DNA of 56,985 nt from a virus. The stretch covers positions 1 through 56,985 of IMG/VR virus record IMGVR_UViG_3300024334_000003. One strand, 5' to 3'. Below the pieces are notes generated by a model. The model saw only the letters and a program-made list of their open reading frames with translations, made no database searches and was not told the origin of the DNA. Numbering within the stretch: the first letter of the stretch is position 1; each line of letters opens with the position of its first letter. Shown piece after piece: positions 1-10,699 of the stretch. The position numbers and the translations under genes are program-made.

Positions 1-159
1 ACTTCTAGCGATTATTGCCCAGTACAATAGTCAAAAAAAAAAAGAAGAAACTTCACAATCTCCCTTGGTTTCGGAGGTGGGTTCATTGGATTCAAGTTCA
101 CCTACATCTCTGGGTGGAGAACAAGACACTGCACTTTCGGATTTTCTTACGGCACCGAG
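1..159. repeat. Left copy of terminal overlap (A11 version)
   Basis: These 159 bases recur at the right end of the window with a single difference: this copy has 11 A's (33-43) and the right copy has 10. The match shows that the molecule is circular or terminally redundant, with a unit length of about 56,827 bases. The A11 version keeps the giant gene open across the junction. Confidence 0.97.
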
Positions 160-3100
160 GATAGGTAACAAAAGGGTTCCGCAGTTTGAGGCGGACATCC
201 TGAATGATTATGCCACGTCTTTTGACAACGCATACCTACAAACGATTTACGAAAAGTTTGATGTATCCAAGTTCACAGATATTGTCAACTATGAAAATAG
301 TCAAGGTAGCTATCAGGACTTTCTAAACGCTTTCAACCAATCAAGCACCGAGGACGAAAAGTTCACAGCTAAAAAAGAACTTGTAGATTTCTTGATTGAA
401 GAGGGTGACCCTGACTTTGAAATCAATAGAAGGGTTTTAGGTGGTGTAACTGATGAGGTTTACAGAGACCTTACTGGAAACCCAGAGCTTGAGGGGGAGG
501 ACATCTTAACCCCTATTCCGCTTAAGAATCAGGTATCTAAATCTCTTCAAGACTTAGGAGCTGGTGTCGCCACTAGGTCTGGTGCTAAGCTTAGGGAAAA
601 CCTACCTCAATCCATTCTCGAAGACCCTAAAAAAGTAAGTGATTACGAGAGATACCTGTATGATAATTACGGACTCTCAGTTGACCTGAACGAAGACAAA
701 TACATCGGCGGTGTAGAGGTCGTTGAGGGTGGTGCATTTGCTGGGTTTGGGCGTTCGGTATCCAAGGCGTGGAAAGAGACCATGGCTGGTGGCAACTTCA
801 TACTTGGCGATGCGGTCGCTTCAATGTTTGGTGACGACAACTGGTTCACACAATGGGCCATTCGTGCTGGTGAAGAGGGGAGTGCGCAGGCTGAGGAAAT
901 TGCAAAGGAACTTCCTATTTCGTTAGAGAGACTTGCAGCTAAGACAGACAAGGTGTTGTCTCTTAAGGGAGATGATGGAGAGCTTGACGACTTAATTAAT
1001 GATTACCTCAGAATGGGGGGTGAATCTGTTCCTATGATGGGTGGCGCAATCGTTGCAGGGGTACTCACTAGAGGGGCAGCATCAAGAAGCACAGGGCTTT
1101 CGCAACTTAGAACCTCACTTAAAGGGTTGAGTCGAGCTGAGCAAATTGCAAAGACCAGACAGTTTATGGCTGCTGGTAAAACTATATCTCAGGCAAAGAA
1201 GATTGTCAAAACAAGCCAGACCGCAGGTGCATTTACCGCTACCAGTGCTATGGGTATGGGTACTCAGTACAATGCTGTAAGGGACGAGGAGTGGTTCCAA
1301 GAAATGAGTGGAGCTGAGAAGTCTGCATACACTTCAATCATGGGTGTTGCCGAGGGATTGCCAGCCTTAGTCGCCGCAAACATTAGCGCAAGAGCATTAG
1401 GTAGGCTTTCTAAAGTTGGTAAGGAGAACTTTGTTAAGGGTCTTCTAAAGGCAACTGGTATTGGTATGATTGAGGAGGGTGTTACCGAAGGTGTTACTGC
1501 GGGCATTCAGTACATTACAAGCACATCATTCAACCCCAACGTGGAGTTTGATTTTGATGACATGATGGCTGACGTAAAGGACGGTGTGTACGGTGGTATC
1601 GCGCTTGGCGGTGGTGTTTCCGTTACGGCTCAAATTCCCGGTGCTATCTACGCGGGAGCTATGGCTGTAACATCGCTGCCTTCAGTTCGTGACGCTATTC
1701 AAATCGAGAAGCTCACTAAGGAGTACGATACAGCTCCAGACCAAGCCACGAGACAAGAGATTGGCAGGAAGTTGGAGGCGGCTGTAATGGGTAGGGCTAC
1801 TCGAAACCGGAACAGAAGAAAGTTCTACGAAGACCTACACGAAAACAATAACGAGGCTTGGTCTCAGTTGACTGGCATCCAGAAGAAGATTATCCAACTG
1901 GGATTACAGTTTGAAAGAACTGAAAAGGGTGAGACGAGAGATGGCTTTAAAGCAGAGATGGTTGCGTTGCTTGAGGAAAGAACCAAGCTTGAGAAGGAGC
2001 TTGGCATGGAGTATGACCTCGATATAAACAAAGAGTTTAATCGTGTCAGTGGTAGAATTTCTAAGATTGATAGGTACTACAATGACTACGGCTCTCTGTT
2101 TGAGGGTGACTCAGAATCCACTACTGTAACTGGAGAAAATGCAGACTCTGTTCTTGATGCCATTAATGAGGTGACGTTCAATAGGATTGACCAAGTTGAA
2201 AAGCTAAGCACCGGGGTGAGCATGAAGCGTGCTTTAAAGAATGTTGTAACTGTAGCTAAAGCACTATCCAAGACAGGTAAGTTTGAAGGCATTGTAATTC
2301 ACAAAACAGACACATCATTTATGAACGCGACAGGACAAGCTCTTGGTCGCGGAATGTGGACAGGTAAGGGTAAGATTCACATCTATGCCCCAGCTGCAAT
2401 GGAGAACACATCTTTTCACGAGGCATTTCACGACCTTGTTCTTGAGTCCTTGGGGGAGGAGGCGTTACAAAAGCTATCTGTTTCTCTGTACAAGGGCTTG
2501 TCTGGAGACCTTCGAAAGAAGTACAACAACTTCCTTGCTGGTCAGAGAGGCGTTAATAGAAGGCAGGTTCAAGAGATGGAGGGTGACCCCATGACCGCTG
2601 AGGAGTTCTTGGTTGAGCTTCTTGGAGACATTACAACTGGTGATGTAGGCATTGAGGTAAAGAAAGGTTTGGTAAATCAGTTCAAAGACTTTGTTGCTAA
2701 GGCTGTCAATACCATTCCGGGTGTTGAGGTAGACATGACGGAAGCCGACCCTAGGCTCGATGACCTTGTTACAGCTATTCAAAAAATGACTGGTCAGTTG
2801 GCGGCAGGCGAGGCGGTAACAGCTACCGAAGACTTGCGTGATGCGTCTGTTCGTGCTGGGTATAACGCTATGATGGTGGAGCTTGAGGACATGAGTTCCA
2901 AGGCTCAAGGAATCTACGCTAGGAATAGGGATGTAGAGGAGGTTACTGATGCGGGTCGATGGGCTGCTTCTATGGCTGAGGCCACGGACAGAATGAAGGA
3001 GCTCAAGATGAAGATGGTTCTTCAGGTCGATGCTCTATCGGAGGCGGACGCACAGAAAATCATAGACGACGGAGGTAAGCTGTTCATGACTAAGGATGGG

Positions 3101-6100
3101 CTTGGTGGGGCGTACCTTAAATCTGATGGATACATGGGTGGGTTGTTTAAGAACCCTGACTCACAGTTAAGGGCAATCAGCGCACCTCTTCAAGCCATCA
3201 GAGCAAGGGAGGGAGGTAAGTTTTACGATGCTTTTGCAACAAAGCTTGAGAGTCTTTACGTGAGCAATGGATGGAAGCCAGTTGCTAGGCTTGATTTCAA
3301 TGAGGAGTTTGCACCAGAGGGTTGGAATGACCCTGACTCACCGCTCATAGATAAGCCGGACGTTGTGTTCTTTGTTAAGGGTGAGGGAAAGGTTGGGGAC
3401 GGTATCCGCATGGATGAATACGACGATGCGTTCAACTATGCAGAAGGTCTTGCCAACGGTAAGGCACAGGCATTCATTAGAGAGCTTCAAAACAAGCCCG
3501 GATTAGAGGACTTTCTCACCAAAGCTAACCTCACCGAGACTGAACTTGAGGAGAGAAAGAAGGAACTCTTGCTTCCGGAAAGTCAACGTCAAAAAAGAAA
3601 GCCTATTGTCGTAGAGGCTCTCAAGAACTACGCTGCCCAAGAAATCAATCAGGAGCAGTTCATTGAGATTATCAGGAGGGAGTCACCAATTACTCCGTTC
3701 CCCACTGTTCCCGAGGTTCCAAGCATACTAGATGTTGGTAGTGCCCTTACATCCAATAAGCTGAACGCTGGAATCATTGACGTAAACAAGACCATACCTC
3801 AGGGGTACTATGTTGCGCTTCGTTTGGACATACCTGCATACGACAATTACGATGTGTGGGTTGTTTCCATTCACCAAGGCTCTACCAATGACGTGAGGTC
3901 TCCCAATATGGGGGGCTCTATTGGGTATGGTCAAACGGGACTGATTAGTAATGTTGAGTTCCTTGCCATGCCGAAGGCTGCATTTCAAATTGCTACACAG
4001 AAAGGGAAGGCTCCTATCGCTCGGATGTTCGGCGATTGGAAAAATCACGATTCGCAAGAGTTACGTCAGCGTGCGGTAGACATCATGGCTGGCGACCAGT
4101 ACAACGTCTCAGACCACCCTGTAGGAAAGCACGAGGGATGGGTGCAGGTGGGCATGAATCCCTTCCGTCACAGCTGGTTCTATGACAAGAGGGACGGCAA
4201 CCCGATTGTGTCTGCATCTGAGGTTATTCAGATTGGTGCCCTCGTCCTTGCTAAGGATGTAGAGAAGGTTCCCGTTACCGACGAGAGATTTAGCATAGCC
4301 ACAGAAGACGGTGCGACGATTAAGTTTCAGCACATCCTTCCGGGTCAAGATGGCATGGACACCAAGGTGTCTTTTAGCAACAAGGCACAGAAGTTTGGTC
4401 GCATCTCAAACAGATACGCTGTAGAAGATGGTGAGTTTGAAGAAAGTGCTAATGCTGTACTTCACAACGCTGTGTTTGATGAGGTGCTTAATGAGAGTCA
4501 GGTGATAGTATCATCTCCAGACCACATGCTTGTTGGTACTGTTTTTCTTGACGAAGAAGTTTTGGCTGAAGGTGGCGGCGGATTGTTTTATCCAGTTCGA
4601 ACAAAGAACACATGGGCGTTTGGACAAAAGGGAGATGCTAACGCATTTAAAAACACCGTCAACAAGATGAGAGGTGAGTCTCCTGACGGTAAGGTTCACG
4701 TATTACTTGTCAGTGGGACTGATGATAAAGTGAAGAGCAACATCACCACGATGGAAGCAGGGCTTAATCTTATGGATAGGCTAGTTGGAGAGGGTATCCT
4801 TACACAAAATCAAATTGACAAACTTATCGTGGACTCTTTGAACGACATCATTGATGCATTGCCAGCAAAGAAGGAAGGCAGGTACGGTGAGAAGGTTAAG
4901 TTTAAGGGCAAGAGGGCAGACATTCGTGCGGCTGTGGAGGCAAGTCTTCGCAGAACCGACAACACATCCTTTGAATTAAGGAGAGCTTACATGGATAAGC
5001 TGTTCGCTAACCTCGGGCGCATGTCCGTGATTAGGGAAAACCCTAAGTCTCTTGATAAGGTAAAAGAAATTACGGGAGTAAGTAAGCTGACAAAATCTCA
5101 AGTTGGAAGCACACTCAAGAGGACGCTTGTTCTCTCTATGATTGAGGGTCATCTTCAAGGTGTCCCAAAAGACGTGGTGTATGCTTCGATTGAAGTTGAC
5201 TCAGACCTTGAGGTTGATATGATGCCGGGCAATGAGGCATTCCCTGCTGCTGTGGTCATGAGAGATGCTGGTGGAAATAAAAAGACACCAAAGATTCACT
5301 TGTTCGCAGACAAACCTCATGTCAACGATGTGATGCTTGACAACGAAACAGGTCTAAGTAGGGCAGACTTCATGGAAGCTAAACTTGCTGACGGTGAGTA
5401 TGCTAAGAAGGACGGTGTTCGAAGAAGTGAGGCAAACGAACGTAAGGCTATTGATGGTAGATGGAAGGGCAGTATGGGTTTGCTTCAGGCGGCCTACGGT
5501 TTTGGTAAAACTAGACCCAAGGCTCAAGCTATTGTTGACTCAGAGTCTAAGGCTCAGGGTAGTTTCCTGAAGAAAGTTTCTCAGATGATTGACAAGGTGT
5601 ACCCATCACCTATTATCAGTCGAGATAAGCGCAGAAAGAATCCCGTCACAGGACTGGATGAATCTCAACAGCTAGATGCTTTTGCTTACGCCAAGAGTGA
5701 GGTTATTAAAACCCTGATGGACATGGGTATGTCTAAGGAGGGGGCCGACATGATGTTCAAGAAAGCTGTAGCTTATAAGCAGGGGCGTTCTCAGGGAAAG
5801 AGAGAGGGTATGCGCGTGGCCATGGCTAACGCAGCCGAGACTCGTAAGATGGGGACTAAGGCGAAGAACCTACAGAAAGCTCTCATTCAACTGAAGGATA
5901 AGTCCAAGACCTTTAATGAGTTCTTGACTAAAGCTATTGAGCTGATTGATGGACGCATGAAGGAAGATGCAAAGACTCCTTTTACCCGTTCTCAAATTAC
6001 AGGAATGGTTAAGGCTATCCGACAGGCTCATAAGACCAGCGGAAAGAAGATTGAAGAGCAGGGCATGGAGGCTATGCAAACTTTCATCGACAAAATCTCT

Positions 6101-9100
6101 GTCATCTTTGACAAGAGAGACTCTAGGGCTGAGCTGCAACGATATCTAGATGGTATCAAGCACGCTCAAAAGTTGCAGAAGCGAATTAAAAGAATGGCTA
6201 AGCCAAAGGGTAGAAGCGGTGCGGCAAAAAACGTAACGACCTACGCTAAGATTGCAAACGGTTTGGCTTCAATCAATCCTGCACTTCTACCACAGAACGA
6301 GCTGGAGGGATTCGTCAGCACACTGATGTCAACCATCAGCTCGATGTCCAAGGCTAAGGCGGTCTTTGAACCGGAGATTGAAGCCTATGTTGGGGTGTCT
6401 TTCGCTAAGACCGAGGCGGTAGTTCTATACAATAAACTCAGCAACTATCAAGCAATGGAGGAGCTGGGTCGGCAGGCTGTGTTTATGGCTCGCGCTCAAC
6501 TACGTGCAGCAAAGAACAATACTACTGTAGAAGAAGAGTACAAGAAACTGGTTCAGAATTACGAGAGAAGTAGGTTGTCCTCTAGTCGTAGAGCCATACT
6601 TAAATTCATTGATGACAACCCAACAATCCAACACCCAGATACAGGTGATACTGTTGTGCTTAATGCAAGCAACCCGGCGCACGTTGATTTGATTACTCAA
6701 ATTTTGGCTGAGCAGGCTGCTACAAAAGAGGAGTTGCAAAAAGATGCCATCATCAATGATGTATTACTCCCAAGAATTGTAGCTAATATCGACAAGCTTC
6801 TGGAGGACACACAGATTGCGGACATCCTTGGTATCTATAGCGTTGCAGACTTGGACTTTGATAAACTCAGAGCAAGACTCAACAAACTAAAAAGACATCA
6901 CATCATCAACCTTGATTACAGGCTTGACGATTACCTCATCAATGATTCGGTATATGGTATCGGGTACATGCACGCCCTAGTTCAAGGTAACATCGACATG
7001 CCTAGCGAGCTTGAAAAACTTGTGAAGCGTAAAGGATTGAAGGCGAGAAAAGGTGCTCTTTTTGGTATGCTAGATACTGTCAACTCCTATCTGTCTAATG
7101 TGATTCCAACAGACAGGATAACCTTCGCGAAGCTTAGGGTTGCTATTGGTTTGGCACAGCTAACCAATGACTTTGCTAATGCGGATTTCATTCACAGTCA
7201 GGTGGTTGAGTTGTTAGAGAATGAGATTAACAGAATTACCGAAAAGGGGGGAAGCGTAACAACCAGAATGGACAGAGCTATCATGCAGCTGTACTCTATG
7301 GCTAAGCAGATGCCTGAGTTTGAGGGCGAGCGTGGTCAAGCTGAGGCGGCTTGGTACTTGGAGCTTCGAAACTCTATGCGTAGAACGATTGATTACTACT
7401 CTGAACAGCAGTCTTTTTCTAATGAGGAGATTGATGAGTTTGAAGATGCATTCAATTACATGTTTGGTCAGGCTGAAACTCTTTCAGAAATGATTGCTCG
7501 GGTTGAGTCTGAACGTAAGGACGTAGTAGAGATGGTTCAGTTTACGTCGGACATTCACTCCAGCCTAATGCCAGCGTTTAGAAACTACGTCGAGAGGTAC
7601 CTTGGAAAGGAGCTGGTTGTCGAGGACAACTACACTGCGTTTGAGGTTATTCCTGAAACTGGAGCAAGGGATGTAGATGATATGCTAAGCCTTCGAATTT
7701 CACTCAATGATGCATTGGCAAGCAGCTCACTATCGCAAACTAAAAAGGTAGCCGGAAGTAGCTTCGAGAGAAATCCTCGTTCACTCAAGGGTAAGAATAG
7801 AATTGGTCTTGACTTTCTATCTGCTAATGAGAGAACGCTGAGAGACAACATCATATTATCCAACACCGTTGGTTCAGTTGTCCGGTCAAGCTATGTCCTA
7901 AACAGCGACGCAATGAAAGCCTTCATCCCGAACGCTAAAGTTCGCATGGAGCTTGAGAGGAAAATCATGCTGTATGTGCAGCAAGATACTGGTAAGGTTC
8001 CTCCAGTGTTCCAACCTACATTCAAGGCTATTGGTTTTAGATTTATCAATCCCATCAACCTGCTTCGTAATGCGGTCATCGTAAGGGCATTCGGTAGCTT
8101 CGGTATTCAAACTCTAAAGCAGAGCACGGTTCTTACGTCGGTCATGTTTCAGACCAAGAACCCAATTCAATCTATCCCATATCTGCTTACAACCCTATCG
8201 GAGATGGTTTACTTCTCCTTGAAGACTCTAGCGGGTAAAGACGCTAAGCTTGCTCTTGATGATGGCAGGTACAAACTACTTCAAAACTCTCCTGTATTCC
8301 AGAGGGACTACGAGGCGGGCAACATCGACCCATACACAGGAAGGATGAGCCTTGATGAGGGTAGTCTTCAAAAGGTCGTCAGGACTATGAGTGATATAAG
8401 CTTGAAGAACCTTAAGGGTACTGACAAGGTTGCGGCTGTAGCATCGTGGTTCACATTCTATGGCGATGCCTTGATTACCGAAGGTGTCGTTGAAAGCTTT
8501 GACCAGATTGATTGGGATGCCGAAGCTGTTGCCCCAAACTCTACAGCATTGAGCTATGCTGACGCAATGGTGAATAAAGACCAAGCGGCATCTACTCCAA
8601 GAGAGGCAGCTGATTTGTACATGCAGGAGAAAGGTGTGAAATCTATCATTGCCTACCTCGCACAAAACATTCTTCTTCCGTTCTCAAGATTCGCCGTAAA
8701 TAAGAAGCGAAGCATCTCTTCGGATGCAATGAGAATCTACAAGGGTGATGCGCAAGCTAAAAAAGAGGGTGGTGTTGCTATGCTTGGACACGCTGCCGAA
8801 CTTACTCTATTTGCTTACATCGGAAAGGTTTTGATTCCTGCAATCTCTAGCATCTTTATCGACGATGACGAAGACGAGATGCCAAAAGATTCGAGATGGA
8901 GAGACATTTTATCTCAGGTTGTTGTCGATGCGAACCCGCTCCCTCCAATGGGAATCTTTGACAATCAAGTCAAGGGTGCTTTGAACAAGTTCCTATTCTA
9001 TCCCTACGATGTAATGATGGAAGGTGATTTTGATTTAGGTGACGATGATGGATACGAAAGATGGACAAGGCTAGGTAAAGGTGTTCCGATGTACTATAAG

Positions 9101-9799
9101 TCTGCGCCAAAGGATGTAACTCAAGGGTTCACTAGATTCCTTGGCCCGTATGGAGACTTCCTTGACGATGCTAGAACGATTGCAGAAAACCTTGCGCTAC
9201 CACCCAACCGTGTGGTGTCGAGCAACGGTACGGAGTACTTCGTTAGACCAGAAGACAAGGAAGCAATGGAATTGCACTACTACATGAAGACTTTCCTGTT
9301 TGCTGGTCAGATGTTCGGGCTGTCTAGTAAAGAGATTGATGTTCTTGTACGTGAGATGGATGACCTACCAAGAGACAGGAGGTTGTCCAACGAGGAGGCA
9401 CTCGCTGCATACGAGGTGATTGCAGAAAAGTATGGCAACACCCTTGAAGGTGAGGTCATAGGCGAGGAGAGAATCATGAAGGTCATCGAAGACAAAGAAT
9501 CTGTGTTTGATAAGAAGCGTGCTGCTGACAGCTTCCGCTCTTCTGTCAAGCCATTGGTGGCGGAGCAGGTGATGAGGGATGAATACCCAGAGGGCTACAA
9601 GTCATATATCAGAGAGGCTCGCAAGCTACCTAAGCAACTTAAGAACGCTAGAGATTACTACGCCTACCTCAGGGGGAAGAGTCAAGACATGGAGCCGCAA
9701 GAGTTTGAAAAGTTCAAGACATTCATTGACTCTTATCTGGCCATCGTCAGACCTTCGTTCTACGTTGAGGAGCAATACATAGAATCCGTAGAAGAATGA
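2..9799 (+). CDS. Giant polyvalent virion/ejection protein, zincin-containing
   Basis: This is the main part of a protein of about 3286 residues (numbering from the ATG at 56766). A hydrophobic, alanine/glycine-rich stretch lies at about 360-520. A zincin-type HEAFH motif is at about 827-831. The middle is rich in long charged helices. Towards the C-terminus there is a conserved-looking segment with NPINLLRN at about 2700 and LPFSRFAVNKK at about 2912, resembling the C-terminal LPD38-type domain of phage polyvalent proteins. Such proteins are packaged in the capsid and delivered into the host with the DNA (family knowledge). It follows two internal virion protein genes, which fits an ejected inner-core role. 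Its stop overlaps the next start (ATGA). The exact domain set and the substrate of the metallopeptidase are unknown. Confidence 0.85.
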   Translation, partial: LLAIIAQYNSQKKKEETSQSPLVSEVGSLDSSSPTSLGGEQDTALSDFLTAPRIGNKRVPQFEADILNDYATSFDNAYLQTIYEKFDVSKFTDIVNYENSQGSYQDFLNAFNQSSTEDEKFTAKKELVDFLIEEGDPDFEINRRVLGGVTDEVYRDLTGNPELEGEDILTPIPLKNQVSKSLQDLGAGVATRSGAKLRENLPQSILEDPKKVSDYERYLYDNYGLSVDLNEDKYIGGVEVVEGGAFAGFGRSVSKAWKETMAGGNFILGDAVASMFGDDNWFTQWAIRAGEEGSAQAEEIAKELPISLERLAAKTDKVLSLKGDDGELDDLINDYLRMGGESVPMMGGAIVAGVLTRGAASRSTGLSQLRTSLKGLSRAEQIAKTRQFMAAGKTISQAKKIVKTSQTAGAFTATSAMGMGTQYNAVRDEEWFQEMSGAEKSAYTSIMGVAEGLPALVAANISARALGRLSKVGKENFVKGLLKATGIGMIEEGVTEGVTAGIQYITSTSFNPNVEFDFDDMMADVKDGVYGGIALGGGVSVTAQIPGAIYAGAMAVTSLPSVRDAIQIEKLTKEYDTAPDQATRQEIGRKLEAAVMGRATRNRNRRKFYEDLHENNNEAWSQLTGIQKKIIQLGLQFERTEKGETRDGFKAEMVALLEERTKLEKELGMEYDLDINKEFNRVSGRISKIDRYYNDYGSLFEGDSESTTVTGENADSVLDAINEVTFNRIDQVEKLSTGVSMKRALKNVVTVAKALSKTGKFEGIVIHKTDTSFMNATGQALGRGMWTGKGKIHIYAPAAMENTSFHEAFHDLVLESLGEEALQKLSVSLYKGLSGDLRKKYNNFLAGQRGVNRRQVQEMEGDPMTAEEFLVELLGDITTGDVGIEVKKGLVNQFKDFVAKAVNTIPGVEVDMTEADPRLDDLVTAIQKMTGQLAAGEAVTATEDLRDASVRAGYNAMMVELEDMSSKAQGIYARNRDVEEVTDAGRWAASMAEATDRMKELKMKMVLQVDALSEADAQKIIDDGGKLFMTKDGLGGAYLKSDGYMGGLFKNPDSQLRAISAPLQAIRAREGGKFYDAFATKLESLYVSNGWKPVARLDFNEEFAPEGWNDPDSPLIDKPDVVFFVKGEGKVGDGIRMDEYDDAFNYAEGLANGKAQAFIRELQNKPGLEDFLTKANLTETELEERKKELLLPESQRQKRKPIVVEALKNYAAQEINQEQFIEIIRRESPITPFPTVPEVPSILDVGSALTSNKLNAGIIDVNKTIPQGYYVALRLDIPAYDNYDVWVVSIHQGSTNDVRSPNMGGSIGYGQTGLISNVEFLAMPKAAFQIATQKGKAPIARMFGDWKNHDSQELRQRAVDIMAGDQYNVSDHPVGKHEGWVQVGMNPFRHSWFYDKRDGNPIVSASEVIQIGALVLAKDVEKVPVTDERFSIATEDGATIKFQHILPGQDGMDTKVSFSNKAQKFGRISNRYAVEDGEFEESANAVLHNAVFDEVLNESQVIVSSPDHMLVGTVFLDEEVLAEGGGGLFYPVRTKNTWAFGQKGDANAFKNTVNKMRGESPDGKVHVLLVSGTDDKVKSNITTMEAGLNLMDRLVGEGILTQNQIDKLIVDSLNDIIDALPAKKEGRYGEKVKFKGKRADIRAAVEASLRRTDNTSFELRRAYMDKLFANLGRMSVIRENPKSLDKVKEITGVSKLTKSQVGSTLKRTLVLSMIEGHLQGVPKDVVYASIEVDSDLEVDMMPGNEAFPAAVVMRDAGGNKKTPKIHLFADKPHVNDVMLDNETGLSRADFMEAKLADGEYAKKDGVRRSEANERKAIDGRWKGSMGLLQAAYGFGKTRPKAQAIVDSESKAQGSFLKKVSQMIDKVYPSPIISRDKRRKNPVTGLDESQQLDAFAYAKSEVIKTLMDMGMSKEGADMMFKKAVAYKQGRSQGKREGMRVAMANAAETRKMGTKAKNLQKALIQLKDKSKTFNEFLTKAIELIDGRMKEDAKTPFTRSQITGMVKAIRQAHKTSGKKIEEQGMEAMQTFIDKISVIFDKRDSRAELQRYLDGIKHAQKLQKRIKRMAKPKGRSGAAKNVTTYAKIANGLASINPALLPQNELEGFVSTLMSTISSMSKAKAVFEPEIEAYVGVSFAKTEAVVLYNKLSNYQAMEELGRQAVFMARAQLRAAKNNTTVEEEYKKLVQNYERSRLSSSRRAILKFIDDNPTIQHPDTGDTVVLNASNPAHVDLITQILAEQAATKEELQKDAIINDVLLPRIVANIDKLLEDTQIADILGIYSVADLDFDKLRARLNKLKRHHIINLDYRLDDYLINDSVYGIGYMHALVQGNIDMPSELEKLVKRKGLKARKGALFGMLDTVNSYLSNVIPTDRITFAKLRVAIGLAQLTNDFANADFIHSQVVELLENEINRITEKGGSVTTRMDRAIMQLYSMAKQMPEFEGERGQAEAAWYLELRNSMRRTIDYYSEQQSFSNEEIDEFEDAFNYMFGQAETLSEMIARVESERKDVVEMVQFTSDIHSSLMPAFRNYVERYLGKELVVEDNYTAFEVIPETGARDVDDMLSLRISLNDALASSSLSQTKKVAGSSFERNPRSLKGKNRIGLDFLSANERTLRDNIILSNTVGSVVRSSYVLNSDAMKAFIPNAKVRMELERKIMLYVQQDTGKVPPVFQPTFKAIGFRFINPINLLRNAVIVRAFGSFGIQTLKQSTVLTSVMFQTKNPIQSIPYLLTTLSEMVYFSLKTLAGKDAKLALDDGRYKLLQNSPVFQRDYEAGNIDPYTGRMSLDEGSLQKVVRTMSDISLKNLKGTDKVAAVASWFTFYGDALITEGVVESFDQIDWDAEAVAPNSTALSYADAMVNKDQAASTPREAADLYMQEKGVKSIIAYLAQNILLPFSRFAVNKKRSISSDAMRIYKGDAQAKKEGGVAMLGHAAELTLFAYIGKVLIPAISSIFIDDDEDEMPKDSRWRDILSQVVVDANPLPPMGIFDNQVKGALNKFLFYPYDVMMEGDFDLGDDDGYERWTRLGKGVPMYYKSAPKDVTQGFTRFLGPYGDFLDDARTIAENLALPPNRVVSSNGTEYFVRPEDKEAMELHYYMKTFLFAGQMFGLSSKEIDVLVREMDDLPRDRRLSNEEALAAYEVIAEKYGNTLEGEVIGEERIMKVIEDKESVFDKKRAADSFRSSVKPLVAEQVMRDEYPEGYKSYIREARKLPKQLKNARDYYAYLRGKSQDMEPQEFEKFKTFIDSYLAIVRPSFYVEEQYIESVEE

Positions 9800-10266
9800 A
9801 GCTAGAAGTGATGAGGTTTAGCAGCCAAGAGCGGGACACGCTGGGGCTGTTGTTTGATGTGAGCAACGGGACAGAGTTCCGTGAGTTTCTTTGCTTCACC
9901 CTTGAGGACGAAGACAGAAAGGAGAAGGTCATGCATGAGACACGAATCCCTGCGGGAACATACAAGCTAAGGCTAAAGACTTGGGGTGGATACCATGACA
10001 GGTACACCAAAAGGTTTGGCGACATGCACAAGGGTATGCTTGAGGTATTGGATGTGCCTAACTTCGAACACATTCTGATTCATTGCGGCAACGATGAGGA
10101 CGATACTAGCGGGTGCCTCTTGCTTGGCAATACCCAGACGGAGAACATCGCGTCCACTGGATTTGTCGGTGGCTCGACCGCAGCATACAAAAGAGTTTAC
10201 CCTCCCATCGCAGCTGCACTGGAGTGTGAGGAATGTACAATTACATACACCGATTACGATGGATGA
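9796..10266 (+). CDS. DUF5675-like protein
   Basis: A 156-residue protein. Its centre reads IPAGTYKLRLKTWGG...HKGMLEVLDVPNFEHILIHCGN...TSGCLLLG, the pattern of the DUF5675 family: a conserved histidine in ILIHCGN and a glycine/cysteine motif about 10 residues later, which recall the layout of small cell-wall-active or YkuD-like enzymes. The biochemical role of the family is not established. It overlaps the giant gene by 4 nt and the holin-like gene by 8 nt, so it belongs to the end-of-late-operon lysis position. An accessory lysis role is an inference. Confidence 0.75.
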   Translation: MKLEVMRFSSQERDTLGLLFDVSNGTEFREFLCFTLEDEDRKEKVMHETRIPAGTYKLRLKTWGGYHDRYTKRFGDMHKGMLEVLDVPNFEHILIHCGNDEDDTSGCLLLGNTQTENIASTGFVGGSTAAYKRVYPPIAAALECEECTITYTDYDG

Positions 10267-10699
10267 TAAAAAGAAAATCAAAGACACTGGTCTAGGCAAG
10301 TGGCTTGCTAAAGCTGCGCCTAATGTACTCAGCACTGTAGGGGATTTACTTCCCGATAAAGGAGCACTTGGCATAGTCAAGAACTTGCTTGATAAAGAGC
10401 CGGGTGTTTCACCAGAGGAGGCTAAGGCTCGTGTTGATGCGGAGATTGCTTACCAAAACAATGTGACCGAGCGTTGGAAAGCCGACATGAGCAGCGATGT
10501 AAAGCTCGCTAAGTACATTAGGCCAGTAACACTGATTGCCTTGATGGTAATGTTTGTAATGACCATGGTGCTAGACTCTATGGATAACCTTCCATTCAAC
10601 GTGAAGGACAGCTACGTGTCTCTCCTTGAGATACTTATGCTTACATCATTTGGTGCTTACTTTGCAGGACGAACCATTGAGAAATCCAGAACAAAATGA
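10259..10699 (+). CDS. Holin-like membrane protein
   Basis: A 146-residue protein. The ATG at 10259 overlaps the upstream stop. A longer in-frame extension upstream was rejected because it lies wholly inside the DUF5675-like gene. The N-terminal half is hydrophilic with lysine-rich helices. The C-terminal half has two membrane segments (about 84-105 and 114-134), the first following a YIRP motif, and ends in a basic tail (RTIEKSRTK). This resembles the 3TM-type phage holins, in which a conserved R-P precedes the first segment. It would form the inner-membrane lesion at lysis. Position after the late structural genes supports this. Confidence 0.72.
   Translation: MDDKKKIKDTGLGKWLAKAAPNVLSTVGDLLPDKGALGIVKNLLDKEPGVSPEEAKARVDAEIAYQNNVTERWKADMSSDVKLAKYIRPVTLIALMVMFVMTMVLDSMDNLPFNVKDSYVSLLEILMLTSFGAYFAGRTIEKSRTK

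Noticed and set aside
1-159. Terminal overlap as true direct terminal repeats of the virion DNA
   Set aside because: The overlap is short, ends in the middle of a gene and differs only in a homopolymer, as expected of an assembler's circular overlap. True terminal repeats cannot be excluded from sequence alone.
65-9799. TTG at base 65 as the start of the giant gene
   Set aside because: The frame is open back to base 2 and, through the circular junction, to an ATG with a promoter box at 56766. The TTG has no supporting signal.
10094-10258. Upstream extension of the holin-like gene
   Set aside because: The extra 55 residues lie entirely in another frame of the DUF5675-like gene and lack protein-like character; the ATG at 10259 gives a compact overlap.
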